52,691 nt of DNA from a virus, in IMG/VR virus record IMGVR_UViG_3300046467_000501, positions 1-52,691 of that record. The stretch is one strand, 5' to 3'. Each line of letters begins with the position of its first letter. The first letter of the stretch is position 1. Positions 23,906 through 32,323 of the stretch are shown piece after piece. The position numbers were made by a program, and so were the translations under genes. The notes under the pieces were generated by a model. The model saw only the letters and a list, made by a program, of their open reading frames with translations. It searched no databases and had not been told where the DNA came from.

Positions 23906-26900
23906 AAGTGCCGGGGAGAACCTCAGATAAATCGATAGGAGGCGCTTGTTCAGGCGAACCCGTCCTGTTCGTCCTTACATCTTCTTGCAACTGATTCAAG
24001 ACAGACGCGCCCCTCTTGCTATTACCACTTCCCAATCCAGCAACAACATCCCCCGCTACCACAAATTCACCATCGCTCGTTAAGATGGGATAAGAGTCAG
24101 GCTCACCGGGATTGACTATGCCCAGCCTGTCATCGGCCATTGCATCTCCGTCACCGGGGATAAGACCACCCGCCTGCATCGGCACCGTTTGTTCCGACTG
24201 ACCCATCATGCCCACCAATTCTTCTAATGCTCCGGGGAAAGCTTCTTGGAATCCTGTGATTGTCTGTTCTGACTCTGGATCGTTTGGATTCTGTAACGCT
24301 TCCATCACTGCATCAATAACCTGAGAGCCCGTTTCATCCTGTAGCAATTCCTCAAGAATGCTGGCAGACCCTATTGGGCCACCAGCTTGTTTCGCGGGAA
24401 GTTCTACCGGAGCGACAGGGGGTGGTGGTGGGACATAGCTTTCAGTTGGTACTGCCGGGACATAGCTTTCAACGTCAGCGGCTGGCGCATTTATCCTGTT
24501 CAACATATCTGCGGTGCCCTGATCTCCCGCTTGTGTAAACTGTGCAGCAGTTGTCGGCATACTAAACGGATTGTATCCACTGCCTTCAAACAGGTTGCCC
24601 AAGCCCTGACCTGATCCAGTCCCTGTGTCTTGGCCTCCCTGCGTTGGCATTACGCGACCATACCCCGGAACCTGTGTAGTAGCCTCTGCCTCTGCGGCTG
24701 CGGCTGCGGCTTCTGCAACCTTGGCGGCGTGTGCCTCCTGTGCCTCCCGTGCAGCCTTCCTTGCAGCATCTGCCTGCCGTGCAGCTTCTTTCGCTGCTTC
24801 TGGGTCAGCCGTTTCGATTCGTTCAGTCTCTCTTTCCTCTTGAGCAGCCTCCTCTGCATCGGTATCTACACCTACTCGTTGTTCTGGCCTCCTGCCAACA
24901 ACAGGCCCTTCAATTTCAATACCTGCTGGGGCAATTGGATTACCGAACATATCTAGACCAACCTGCTGCTCTCCACCCGCACCTACCTGCGTTGGATCTG
25001 GACCCATAGCCTGATAGTCGAATGGGTCTGGCATTCCCGGCTTCCATCCGCCCGGAATCCACGGAACTCCCGGCGGGAGATCTGAGGGTCTGGGAGGAGT
25101 CGTGGGTGTAGGCGTAGCAGTAGGTGTGGGCGTAGGCATAGCCGCTGCCGTTAACGGCGCAACAGCAGCTACATCGGGCGGCACATCCGCTGGGCCTCTG
25201 TCAGCCGGATAACCAAATAACTCTTCTGGTCCACCGAAATCAGGAGGCTCAACAGTTCGTGGTGGAACCGGAGGTTGAGCAGCAACTGGTGCAATGGGTT
25301 GTGGAGGTGGTGGCCCAAAGAAATCCTCGACAGGAGGCTCTTCCCCAATCTCAGGTGGTCTAAACGGAGATGGAGGTGGCACCGATGGCGGAGGTAGGGT
25401 CGGTGGCCCAAACTCATCAATTGTCGGTCCCACTAGGTGCCTGAAGTCATCGAAAGAAGGAGGCTCAACAGTTTGTGGTGGAACCGGAGATGGAGGTGGC
25501 ACCGATTCTCTTATTTTCTTCTGATCTTTTTTAGTAAGTTTCTTTCCTTCATCTATCTTTTTCTGTATACGCTTAGGCAGATCAGGCACTACCGGGGGCT
25601 GAAAACTCAGACCGGGGCCACCAGTGCCAGCATAGGGATCGGGCGCTGGTGGCGGAGGCGGTGCAACCGGAGGAGCAACCATTGGTGGAGGTGACGAAGG
25701 CGGATGTATCAATGGCGGCGGAAGCGCAGAAGCAGGTTGAACAGGTGCCGCCGGGGGTGGCGGAGCCATTTGTGGAGGTGGCGCAGGTACTGGAGAAGGA
25801 GGAGCAACCGGAGGCGGTGGAAGGGGCTTAGGAACAAACTCTGGAATAGCTGCTGCTGGAGGTGGTGCAGGTGCCTGACCTAATCCAGTTCCTCCTGTCG
25901 CTGCTATCCCTCCTATCATCCCCTGACCTAATCCAGTTCCTCCTATGCCCTGTAGCCTTCCTATATCTATACCCTGTATCCCTCCTGCATCACGCCTACG
26001 TTGCAAACCTTGTCCTATCATCCCCCTACCACCCCGTGTCCCCCCTTGTCTTCCCCTTATTGCTGCAATGCTTGATCCGATGCCTCCCCTACCTCTCCTA
26101 CCCCTGCTTCTTTTACCCCCTTTCTTGCCACCCTTACGGCCCCTCAATTTCTTTATATAACTGCCAACACCGTATTCGGGGATTGGTCCGCCACCGAAAC
26201 GGCGGCTGGCATAAAGATTATCTACATAGCCTCCTTGTGCCCTAGTCTGCGGTAGATGAGAGAAGAGGTTGTAGACTTGTGAGGTTGGCGCACTAACATC
26301 AGTCATCATGCCCCCACCTGCTGGCCTTCCACCACCCCCACCAGCACCAACGGTAGATATCCGGCCAGACGCTGGGCCACCTGCACCCCCAGCATGACCT
26401 GCCCCCATAGCTTCATTGGCGGCAACCATAGGTGCCATCCGCAACAGATCTTCCATACTATACTGATCTTTTAGACCGCCTAACGCACCTTCCAGTTTAT
26501 CTTGCCAGCTTCCTCCTGCCTCTCCCCAGCCTTTCTTTGCTCCCCGTAATCCCTTGGCACCCGCATAGGTGCCCATGCCAGTCATAATTCCTTTCTGTAA
26601 GGCGCTCCCCCAATCTCCACCTTGTAGTTTGGAGGAAAGTGTCTTGCTAAGTCCGCCTACCACCCCTGCCCCCAACGGTCCCATAGTAAGTCCCGCAACT
26701 ATTGGAGCAGCCTTCAGGGCCAGCTTACCGACTTGCCCCGCTTTCTTCTTGATCCAGTCGCCAAACCCATAAGCTGGGATATAGCCACCGTTGGCATAGA
26801 TCATCGGCACATAGCCACCACCAGCTAGGCCATAAGGCATCATATAACCGCCACCAGCTAAACCGATGATGCCACCAGAAGACATTGGTTCAATGCTCAT

Positions 26901-27752
26901 TTTCCAACTCGTTGGAGGTCCACCTGCACCTGCATCACCACCGCCTCCACCACCGCCTCCCGCAGATGGAGAAGGTGATGTTGGCCTAGCGAATCCTGCT
27001 GGCAATAATGCTACCTGATCCTGCACTGTTGGCTGCTGCGGCGGCGGACCATATGGTCGAGCCATATCGGTCATCTGCGGAGGCACTTGCGTCGGCGCAC
27101 TTCCGATCATGTCAGTCCGCTGTAGCGCCATCCCCGGAGGCGCTTGCATCGCCGCCTGCTGCATCTGCTGTGGCCCACTTGCCCATCCCGGTGATGGCAG
27201 CATCCCCGGCTGTGGTGGCGGAGGCCGTGCCGTGCTAAATGTTTGCAGTAACTTTTCTTCCTGTGGTGAGCGTACCGACATTCCTATCATCGGATTCGCT
27301 CGTTGCGCCTCCCCCTCTCTCTGTATCGTTGCTTGCAATGTCGCGTACTCAGACTCCATCTGCGGCGTGATTTGCTGCTGCGCTTGCTGCTGCATCATTT
27401 GCTGACGAGCTAACATCTGTTGTCGCATCTGCGGGCTGGGGCTGAACTGCTGCTGCTGCTGCCCAAACGCCTGCTGAACCCCCGCCTGCTGCTGTTGCAA
27501 CTGCCTCCCCGGAATTGGCTGGGGAAACTGCCCCTGTTGATATAGTTTATAGCCCTTGGGACTAAGGCCCATTTTCGCCGCAGGAGACGATGGATCATAA
27601 TCTGACGGCATCATAGCGGCCTGCTGGCCCATCATCTGCTGTGGTTGCTGCATCGGTCCCGGCAGTGGCTGTCCCCATCTTTGTTGCGCCTGCTGTGCTT
27701 GCTGCTGGAATTGCTGACGCAACCCACCTATACCACGACCGGGATGTGGCAT
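23886..27752 (-). CDS. Gln/Pro/Gly-rich giant structural protein with conserved C-terminal domain (1288 aa)
   Basis: Residues 10-160 are almost pure Gln/Met/Pro helices. Residues 290-335 carry SSGGIIGLAGGGY, GLAGGGYVP and ANGGYIPAYG, followed by a Lys-rich amphipathic and Gly-rich region (KKKAGQVGKLALKAAPIVAG). A Lys/Arg/Gly stretch near 530-570 and a long Pro-rich region (about 640-950) follow. The last 100 residues (GDGDAMADDRLGIVNPG, LTSDGEFVVAGDVVAGLG, LNQLQEDVRTNRTG) match a recurring phage structural domain with the core LSDGEFVVPADVV. This domain marks it as a virion protein. Such low-complexity sequence would allow an extended or unfolded state during passage through the portal. Confidence 0.65.
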   Translation of the reverse strand: MPHPGRGIGGLRQQFQQQAQQAQQRWGQPLPGPMQQPQQMMGQQAAMMPSDYDPSSPAAKMGLSPKGYKLYQQGQFPQPIPGRQLQQQQAGVQQAFGQQQQQFSPSPQMRQQMLARQQMMQQQAQQQITPQMESEYATLQATIQREGEAQRANPMIGMSVRSPQEEKLLQTFSTARPPPPQPGMLPSPGWASGPQQMQQAAMQAPPGMALQRTDMIGSAPTQVPPQMTDMARPYGPPPQQPTVQDQVALLPAGFARPTSPSPSAGGGGGGGGDAGAGGPPTSWKMSIEPMSSGGIIGLAGGGYMMPYGLAGGGYVPMIYANGGYIPAYGFGDWIKKKAGQVGKLALKAAPIVAGLTMGPLGAGVVGGLSKTLSSKLQGGDWGSALQKGIMTGMGTYAGAKGLRGAKKGWGEAGGSWQDKLEGALGGLKDQYSMEDLLRMAPMVAANEAMGAGHAGGAGGPASGRISTVGAGGGGGRPAGGGMMTDVSAPTSQVYNLFSHLPQTRAQGGYVDNLYASRRFGGGPIPEYGVGSYIKKLRGRKGGKKGGKRSRGRRGRGGIGSSIAAIRGRQGGTRGGRGMIGQGLQRRRDAGGIQGIDIGRLQGIGGTGLGQGMIGGIAATGGTGLGQAPAPPPAAAIPEFVPKPLPPPPVAPPSPVPAPPPQMAPPPPAAPVQPASALPPPLIHPPSSPPPMVAPPVAPPPPPAPDPYAGTGGPGLSFQPPVVPDLPKRIQKKIDEGKKLTKKDQKKIRESVPPPSPVPPQTVEPPSFDDFRHLVGPTIDEFGPPTLPPPSVPPPSPFRPPEIGEEPPVEDFFGPPPPQPIAPVAAQPPVPPRTVEPPDFGGPEELFGYPADRGPADVPPDVAAVAPLTAAAMPTPTPTATPTPTTPPRPSDLPPGVPWIPGGWKPGMPDPFDYQAMGPDPTQVGAGGEQQVGLDMFGNPIAPAGIEIEGPVVGRRPEQRVGVDTDAEEAAQEERETERIETADPEAAKEAARQADAARKAAREAQEAHAAKVAEAAAAAAEAEATTQVPGYGRVMPTQGGQDTGTGSGQGLGNLFEGSGYNPFSMPTTAAQFTQAGDQGTADMLNRINAPAADVESYVPAVPTESYVPPPPPVAPVELPAKQAGGPIGSASILEELLQDETGSQVIDAVMEALQNPNDPESEQTITGFQEAFPGALEELVGMMGQSEQTVPMQAGGLIPGDGDAMADDRLGIVNPGEPDSYPILTSDGEFVVAGDVVAGLGSGNSKRGASVLNQLQEDVRTNRTGSPEQAPPIDLSEVLPGTYGEEYA

Positions 27753-28082
27753 TTAACTAGTCTCTACGCCGAAGATGCTGAACGACATATCGCCTGAATT
27801 CGCGTAAATAGTGATCACATCATTTTCGCTTAGAGTTATGCCAACGATGATGAAGGTCGTATCGTTAGCGGCAACTGATTTACCGTAGTAGATGTAATGC
27901 TCATTTGCTACGGTTGCGCCCGATGGTCGCACAGCCACCCTGAAGGTGAGTGCCCCAGCGGAGCGGTTGCAAGCGGCAATAGAACTGACCGTCGTTACAG
28001 TAGCGTCCGGTACTGTATACAGATCGGTATTCGTTGTAGCGTCCGGTGCTGATTGCCCCAGTACCTTTAAGGTATCAGCCAT
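27753..28082 (-). CDS. Small conserved beta-rich virion protein (109 aa)
   Basis: The sequence from MADTLKVLGQSAPDATTNTDLY to NEHYIYYGKSVAANDT and a final NSGDMSFSIFGVE fits a widespread phage structural family of beta sandwiches. The ATG at 28082 is used. An upstream TTG at 28094 is unlikely, being inside the preceding gene with no better site. It is placed between the tail hub and the giant internal proteins, suggesting a tail-tip or fibre-associated role. The name and function are not established. Confidence 0.65.
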   Translation of the reverse strand: MADTLKVLGQSAPDATTNTDLYTVPDATVTTVSSIAACNRSAGALTFRVAVRPSGATVANEHYIYYGKSVAANDTTFIIVGITLSENDVITIYANSGDMSFSIFGVETS

Positions 28083-28278
28083 TACTAGCACCAAGCAATA
28101 AAAACTGATATTTGCGGAGTGACAGAGAACTGTCGCTATCAGCTTGTACCTTCACAGAATTGATGTCACTACTGACATCCTGAAAGTTTTGTTCAATGGT
28201 TCTGCGGGACATACTCTCATCGTATTCTTCGTATTCATGCGGTGCGCGGTTGAGCGGACGATAGACTTTGATGCTCAT
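28075..28278 (-). CDS. Small helical hypothetical structural protein (67 aa)
   Basis: The start overlaps the tail hub by four bases and the end overlaps the next start. It reads SIKVYRPLNRAPHEYEEYDESMSRRTIEQNFQDV in shape: an extended N-terminal arm, then a helix with QNFQDVSSDINSVK. The plan of 'RxIEQxFxDV' helices is common among small phage virion proteins that bridge fibres or trimers, and heptad spacing supports a short coiled coil. No family name known. Confidence 0.6.
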   Translation of the reverse strand: MSIKVYRPLNRAPHEYEEYDESMSRRTIEQNFQDVSSDINSVKVQADSDSSLSLRKYQFLLLGASNG

Positions 28279-30656
28279 CGTCTGCCATCCGTTCTGCCGT
28301 CAAGTCGTATATGGCCGACACGCCAACCATATCCGGCACCTGTACTCTGTACCTTCATCGACACCTGTCTGGCCCTGCCACGAATAAACGACTCATCTGT
28401 GCTGGACGTAACCGTGGCAGTAGCTATCTCAGATTGTGCTTGTGCGGGATAGTTATGTCCGTTCAAGCTGATTGTCACCTCATCAGCGGAATCACCACCC
28501 CTGAACTGGATGTCTGGTATGATTTTATGCAGTGACCAGAATTGATCACCTTCGCCAAGCTCAATGTCGCCCGTTTCAATATAGGCCGTCATCGCTGACC
28601 CATCATCGTCATAGCCGTTTTCGTGACTGTACAGCAGATTTGGGTATAGACCCTTCACTGTGTTTCCGCCGCCCGTGGCAGAGGATGTAGCAAGATCAGC
28701 CAAGGTAATCGTGTAAGTACTCGCATCCGTGATGGATGCAACGGTATGCTGATTATTCAGCACCACGGTCGAAAGACCACCAACCGTCGATACGTTCTGC
28801 AAAATAATCTCGTCATCGGCCTTTAGCCCATGTCCTGAATCTGTGATTGTGACAGTACCGGAAGTATTGGTTGTCGCTATCGGAGTAGTACCTAAATCCC
28901 TTTCCCGTATCGAAGAAGCGAGCGGATAAGTCTTTGTACCCGCATGATTCCATCCACCACGCACCATCGTTCCGTTATACCAGATATTTTCGGCATAATT
29001 GAAGATGACATACTTGTCGATTTCACCGTTACCGGACTCAGATGGATAGAACCATATGACTTCAGAGAAGTCTGTGTTCGATCCAGCAACCACCTTATAG
29101 GATTGGCTGTCATCAAAGTCATCGAATACGGTGCCCAATATGGGGCAGGCAAGCCTTTGCGCCGTTCCGGTATAGGTGTAAAACGCACCGCGATCCATGA
29201 AATAAACCGTACCGCCTGCGTTTACCGCCGCGTTGGGCGATACCATCGACATACCCTTGGCCGTCTCTGTAAACGAGAAATAGAAGGGGCTACCGATATA
29301 TCTCATGCTGACGATACCACAATCAGTCCATATCAGAATCTCTTGGCGCGTCATCATCGCACCCACGATCTCCGAACAAGCTGGTAATTCCTGACCACCA
29401 GCACTATTAGTCGATAGCGGTTGCCATACGCCAGCGGCTTCTGAGCTAGACCATCTAACGAGCAATGGATTGATTGTCGTCCCACCAATCTCGTTGCAAC
29501 CGAATGCAATGACATGACGGGCAACATCCGACATCATCACTTGATGAGCGGCTGTGGGCGTGTAGTAGGTTCCGGCTTTGTAGGTTGCAACTACAGCAGA
29601 ACCACCACCCGTCGCCGTGCCACTAGCATTTGCACCACCAACATCTGCCGTGAACGTGGCTTTATTTGTAACAGAGGCCACGGTCATTTCCACGTTCAAT
29701 CTCGCCGCGCTTATGCCGCCTATGGCCCCGCTCACCCCAGAAATCGTAACCGTATCTCCAGCAGTAGCCCCGTGACCAGCTTTGTCGATGATCGTAATAA
29801 CGGTAGAACCACTAGCGGTCGTTACCGGATCATTTGAAAGGGTCACGGTACGGCGTGTTATATCGCTGAGTGCTACGGCAGCAGTTCCCGTACCCACACT
29901 CTCATCCCAGTAATAGATATTTCCTTGCCGAACATTGGTGATCAAATCATCACCGAAATTTGCCATCGACCACAGGCGTAACTGATTGGCTTGACCTATA
30001 CCGGCCCCAGATCCCCAACCATCAGATCCCCAGGGATCTGCACCATAGCCAGATGCCGATACATAAGTATTGAGTCCGGTATTGATCTGGAATGCGGCGG
30101 TTACGCTACTTCCACCACCGCTCGCGCTGGACGTTGCTTTCGTAGAGCACACAACCCGAAATTTTGTGTCGGGGTTGGCATCGCTAGGATCGCCAAGTGC
30201 TACGATACGATGCTCTGTATTGAGTGCGCCTGTACCGATACCAGCCGTGGCTGTTGCGCCCGCAATGGTTACATAATCGCCTACAACCGCCCCGTGATTG
30301 GTGGCTGTTTCAATAGTAACAACAGCAGTACCATCGACAGCCGTGATCTTATCAGTACCAAGGGTGAGTGTAGTACGGGTGGGCGTAATATCGTAGTAGT
30401 TATCGCCAAGGCTTACATACAGCTTCAGATTCGTACCAACCCCGACATACTTATCGCCGGAATCGGTAGCCCAGTCATGGAGCTTTCGGGCAGTCCCTAA
30501 ATAAGTCGCCAAAACATACTTAGTCCAACCGCCGATCTTCTCAGCGAACCCCTTACGAAATCGCACCTTATCAGAATCATACCAAGTACCCTGTGCGGAA
30601 TACCTAGTACCATCCGTAAAAAGTCCAGCCGTGGGTGCGATTTTGGTAAATGACAT
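28275..30656 (-). CDS. Tail hub/nozzle beta-propeller protein (793 aa)
   Basis: The opening MSFTKIAPTAGLFTDGTRYSAQG, WYDSDKVRFRKGFAEKIGGW is that of the phage stabilisation or P22 gp10-like hub proteins, which build the nozzle below the adaptors. WSMANFGDDLIT and WGSDGWGSG patterns fit repeated propeller blades. Three copies of one beta module (GHGxxxGDxVTIxG, LNxxxxVxSV, then SxxGGG) are inserted at about residues 92-187, 267-360 and 586-669, making the protein much longer than gp10. The C-terminal part has a DGSAMTAYIETGDIELG strand. It lies after the fibre genes and before the injected proteins. Confidence 0.7.
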   Translation of the reverse strand: MSFTKIAPTAGLFTDGTRYSAQGTWYDSDKVRFRKGFAEKIGGWTKYVLATYLGTARKLHDWATDSGDKYVGVGTNLKLYVSLGDNYYDITPTRTTLTLGTDKITAVDGTAVVTIETATNHGAVVGDYVTIAGATATAGIGTGALNTEHRIVALGDPSDANPDTKFRVVCSTKATSSASGGGSSVTAAFQINTGLNTYVSASGYGADPWGSDGWGSGAGIGQANQLRLWSMANFGDDLITNVRQGNIYYWDESVGTGTAAVALSDITRRTVTLSNDPVTTASGSTVITIIDKAGHGATAGDTVTISGVSGAIGGISAARLNVEMTVASVTNKATFTADVGGANASGTATGGGSAVVATYKAGTYYTPTAAHQVMMSDVARHVIAFGCNEIGGTTINPLLVRWSSSEAAGVWQPLSTNSAGGQELPACSEIVGAMMTRQEILIWTDCGIVSMRYIGSPFYFSFTETAKGMSMVSPNAAVNAGGTVYFMDRGAFYTYTGTAQRLACPILGTVFDDFDDSQSYKVVAGSNTDFSEVIWFYPSESGNGEIDKYVIFNYAENIWYNGTMVRGGWNHAGTKTYPLASSIRERDLGTTPIATTNTSGTVTITDSGHGLKADDEIILQNVSTVGGLSTVVLNNQHTVASITDASTYTITLADLATSSATGGGNTVKGLYPNLLYSHENGYDDDGSAMTAYIETGDIELGEGDQFWSLHKIIPDIQFRGGDSADEVTISLNGHNYPAQAQSEIATATVTSSTDESFIRGRARQVSMKVQSTGAGYGWRVGHIRLDGRTDGRR

Positions 30657-30661
30657 CGCTG

Positions 30662-30964
30662 TTATTGTCCAACGATACCGTTAGTCCTCGTAACCGTTAA
30701 GCAGCGACTACCCGGATCATTGCTATCTAGATCACCCCCGACAATCTCATCGCCGGATTGCATACCTATGCCTATGAGAAAAGCTTCCCACTTGGACTGG
30801 GCATCAATATGTGCGCTACGACATTCATTCACGGACTGAAGCAAGTTCTTGGCCAAGTCGGCTTGCTCTATAGAAAAATAAATATCTCTGGTAGAGATAC
30901 CATTTGTTTTCTCCTCTGTCGGCGCACTTCCAGAGATATCTACAGCTTCCTTACTTTTTGACAT
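30662..30964 (-). CDS. Hypothetical protein in tail region (100 aa)
   Basis: The ATG at 30964 with AAGGATC upstream is preferred. The longer reading adds twenty residues that are a frame-shadow of the preceding gene. After a Ser/Lys/Glu-rich head (MSKSKEAVDISGSAPTEEK), DIYFSIEQADLAKNLLQSVN and SAHIDAQSKWEAFLIGIGM look like one helical pair. The tail is acidic and flexible. Similar helix pairs follow coiled-coil membrane genes in other phages, but I do not recognise a family. Confidence 0.55.
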   Translation of the reverse strand: MSKSKEAVDISGSAPTEEKTNGISTRDIYFSIEQADLAKNLLQSVNECRSAHIDAQSKWEAFLIGIGMQSGDEIVGGDLDSNDPGSRCLTVTRTNGIVGQ

Positions 30965-31181
30965 ATGTGATCCTTGCTTTGAGATTTTCAGTTTCCGTTT
31001 CAACCGCCGCGAGACGTTCCCCATGTAAATCCACCTTATCGTCTAATCTATTAACGACCCTCTCAATCTGAATGACCGACTGTTTCATGCCGTTCATACC
31101 TACCTTAACCCCCCCATACGCAGCCCCGGCAGCAAGTGGTGCTGCCAAAAGGGAGATCAGCGTAGTGATGTCGGCCTCCAT
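30951..31181 (-). CDS. Membrane-anchored coiled-coil protein (76 aa)
   Basis: The N-terminal half is hydrophobic and Ala/Gly-rich (ITTLISLLAAPLAAGAAYGGVKVG), and the second half is a clean heptad coil (IERVVNRLDDKVDLHGERLAAVETETENLKARI). One membrane span plus coil is typical of holin-like or antiholin-like accessory proteins and of small tail-associated peptides. The ATG at 31181 shares its first base with the upstream stop. Its neighbour has the same plan, so the two may pair. Confidence 0.6.
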   Translation of the reverse strand: MEADITTLISLLAAPLAAGAAYGGVKVGMNGMKQSVIQIERVVNRLDDKVDLHGERLAAVETETENLKARITYVKK

Positions 31182-31513
31182 CAGCGTTGTTCGTCAAGAT
31201 CCTTACGGATCTCTTCCAATTCCATGGACATAAAATCTAATCTCATATTTTGCTCCGCATCAGCAGGCAAGCTTCCTAGCTCCCCACGCGGCCAAAGAAC
31301 GCGAAATTCGCTATTCGCTTCAATCTGTACATTAGAAAGTTCTGCATCTCGTTCCAAAACACTGAGTCTCTCACCCACCCTGAAGTATCCCATGACTGCA
31401 ACTGCTGTCGCAGCGATGAGTGCTATAAGATTACGCACAGGAATCGTGACCTCGCTGCTGTCATTTAGCCGTGCTGACATAATCCCATCCTGATCTAGCT
31501 TTGATCCTGCCAT
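31181..31513 (-). CDS. Membrane-anchored coiled-coil protein with WPRGELG motif (110 aa)
   Basis: A membrane segment (VRNLIALIAATAVAVMGYF, about residues 26-44) is followed by a coil (VGERLSVLERDAELSNVQIEANSEF) and then a conserved-looking SEFRVLWPRGELGSLPADAEQNMRL stretch that I recall from many marine phages. The N-terminal 20 residues overlap the preceding gene. It may start at the internal ATG (residue 12, MSARLND), which has GATGGGATT upstream. A role at the envelope during infection or lysis is inferred. Confidence 0.6.
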   Translation of the reverse strand: MAGSKLDQDGIMSARLNDSSEVTIPVRNLIALIAATAVAVMGYFRVGERLSVLERDAELSNVQIEANSEFRVLWPRGELGSLPADAEQNMRLDFMSMELEEIRKDLDEQR

Positions 31514-31815
31514 GGAGGTGTCATCTCTTCTGTCGCTGGACTCTCCTGTTCAGCAACCTTTGCGTCGAGCGCAGTTTTGATCGCATCCACATCAAGACCA
31601 GCCTCACACCAGCCTTGGACATCGGCTTTAGTCAGGCTCTCAAATGATATGAACGGATTACCAGACTGATAATTTACCTCTAGATGTCCTCCATCACTCC
31701 AAGAAGAATCGCCATCCCTAGCGGTCAAGCGCCAAACAACATCAAACACAACATCTGTCTGGCCCTCAGAGCTTTTATAGCAATCCAACTCACCGAACTC
31801 CCAATCGTATGTCAT
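31495..31815 (-). CDS. Conserved small phage protein, paralogue 2 (106 aa)
   Basis: It starts MTYDWEFGELDCYKSSEGQTDVVFDVVWRL and ends in TPPWQDQS; the homologue 170 bases upstream starts MTYDWFFSMLDVRPSAEGQTDVVYCIHWRL and ends TPPWQEQS. The family (in memory, Pfam DUF7936) is found beside tail fibres. Mid-protein LTKADVQGWCEAGLDVDAIKTAL matches the LTKSVVEGWAVTNLGDDQV helix of its partner. They are clear products of duplication. A chaperone or fibre-tip cap role is possible but unproven. Confidence 0.7.
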   Translation of the reverse strand: MTYDWEFGELDCYKSSEGQTDVVFDVVWRLTARDGDSSWSDGGHLEVNYQSGNPFISFESLTKADVQGWCEAGLDVDAIKTALDAKVAEQESPATEEMTPPWQDQS

Positions 31816-31826
31816 CTAATTCTCCA

Positions 31827-31985
31827 TTATCCTGCACTAATTCTCACATCGCCGGAAGAGTTCCAAAGCTGACCAGCTACACCGGGATCACTGGTAACGA
31901 GTCCCGTGAGCTTGAACGCCGCGTTGTTCGCGGTGACCGCCTTGGCAGATGGCACCACTTGCTGGAGCGTCTCCGCAATCCTCAC
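31827..31985 (-). CDS. 52-residue fibre-tip-like protein, GTG start
   Basis: This short ORF lies in the gap between the two paralogues. GTG at 31985 follows the upstream stop by one base, with AGGAG about ten bases before it. It ends TSDPGVAGQLWNSSGDVRIS(AG), almost the same as the end of the 642-aa fibre, ATSDPSVAGALWNDSGTVKIS(SG). It therefore looks like a spare or detached fibre C-terminus. The first half (IAETLQQVVPSAKAV) is helical. It may be a separate tip subunit or a leftover from duplication of a fibre plus chaperone unit. Confidence 0.6.
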   Translation of the reverse strand: MRIAETLQQVVPSAKAVTANNAAFKLTGLVTSDPGVAGQLWNSSGDVRISAG

Positions 31986-31986
31986 C

Positions 31987-32319
31987 CTAGCTCTGCTCCT
32001 GCCACGGCGGCGTCATCGCTTCGGTCGTCGGTGTGATCTCTTCCGCAATCATCCCGTCGATCTTGGCCTTGAGCGCGTCCACTTGATCGTCGCCCAGATT
32101 CGTCACCGCCCAGCCCTCAACTACGCTTTTCGTTAGATCAGGATACGGTACGAACGGATCGCCCTCGGTATATGTGCATCCGACCCTGCCATATAGGAAA
32201 GCGGAATGACCAGTATTGTCGGTCCCTCCCAGCCTCCAGTGTATGCAATAGACGACATCCGTCTGGCCCTCCGCAGAGGGGCGAACGTCTAGCATTGAGA
32301 AAAACCAATCGTAGGTCAT
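31987..32319 (-). CDS. Conserved small phage protein, paralogue 1 (110 aa)
   Basis: It follows the fibre gene by four bases. MTYDWFFSMLDVRP, GQTDVVYCIHWRLGG, and LTKSVVEGWAVTNLGDDQVDALKAKIDG are shared, residue by residue in places, with the gene at 31495-31815. Differences are larger in the centre (FLYGRVGCTYTEGDPFVP against VNYQSGNPFIS), suggesting that each copy now serves a different partner. Each copy follows an ORF that ends in the fibre-tip motif, so a protein-specific fibre companion is likely. Confidence 0.7.
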   Translation of the reverse strand: MTYDWFFSMLDVRPSAEGQTDVVYCIHWRLGGTDNTGHSAFLYGRVGCTYTEGDPFVPYPDLTKSVVEGWAVTNLGDDQVDALKAKIDGMIAEEITPTTEAMTPPWQEQS

Positions 32320-32323
32320 GTCA

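Noticed and set aside
24625-24956. Cys/Ala-rich rightward ORFs
   Set aside because: Antisense shadows of Glu/Ala-rich repeats in the 1288-residue protein.
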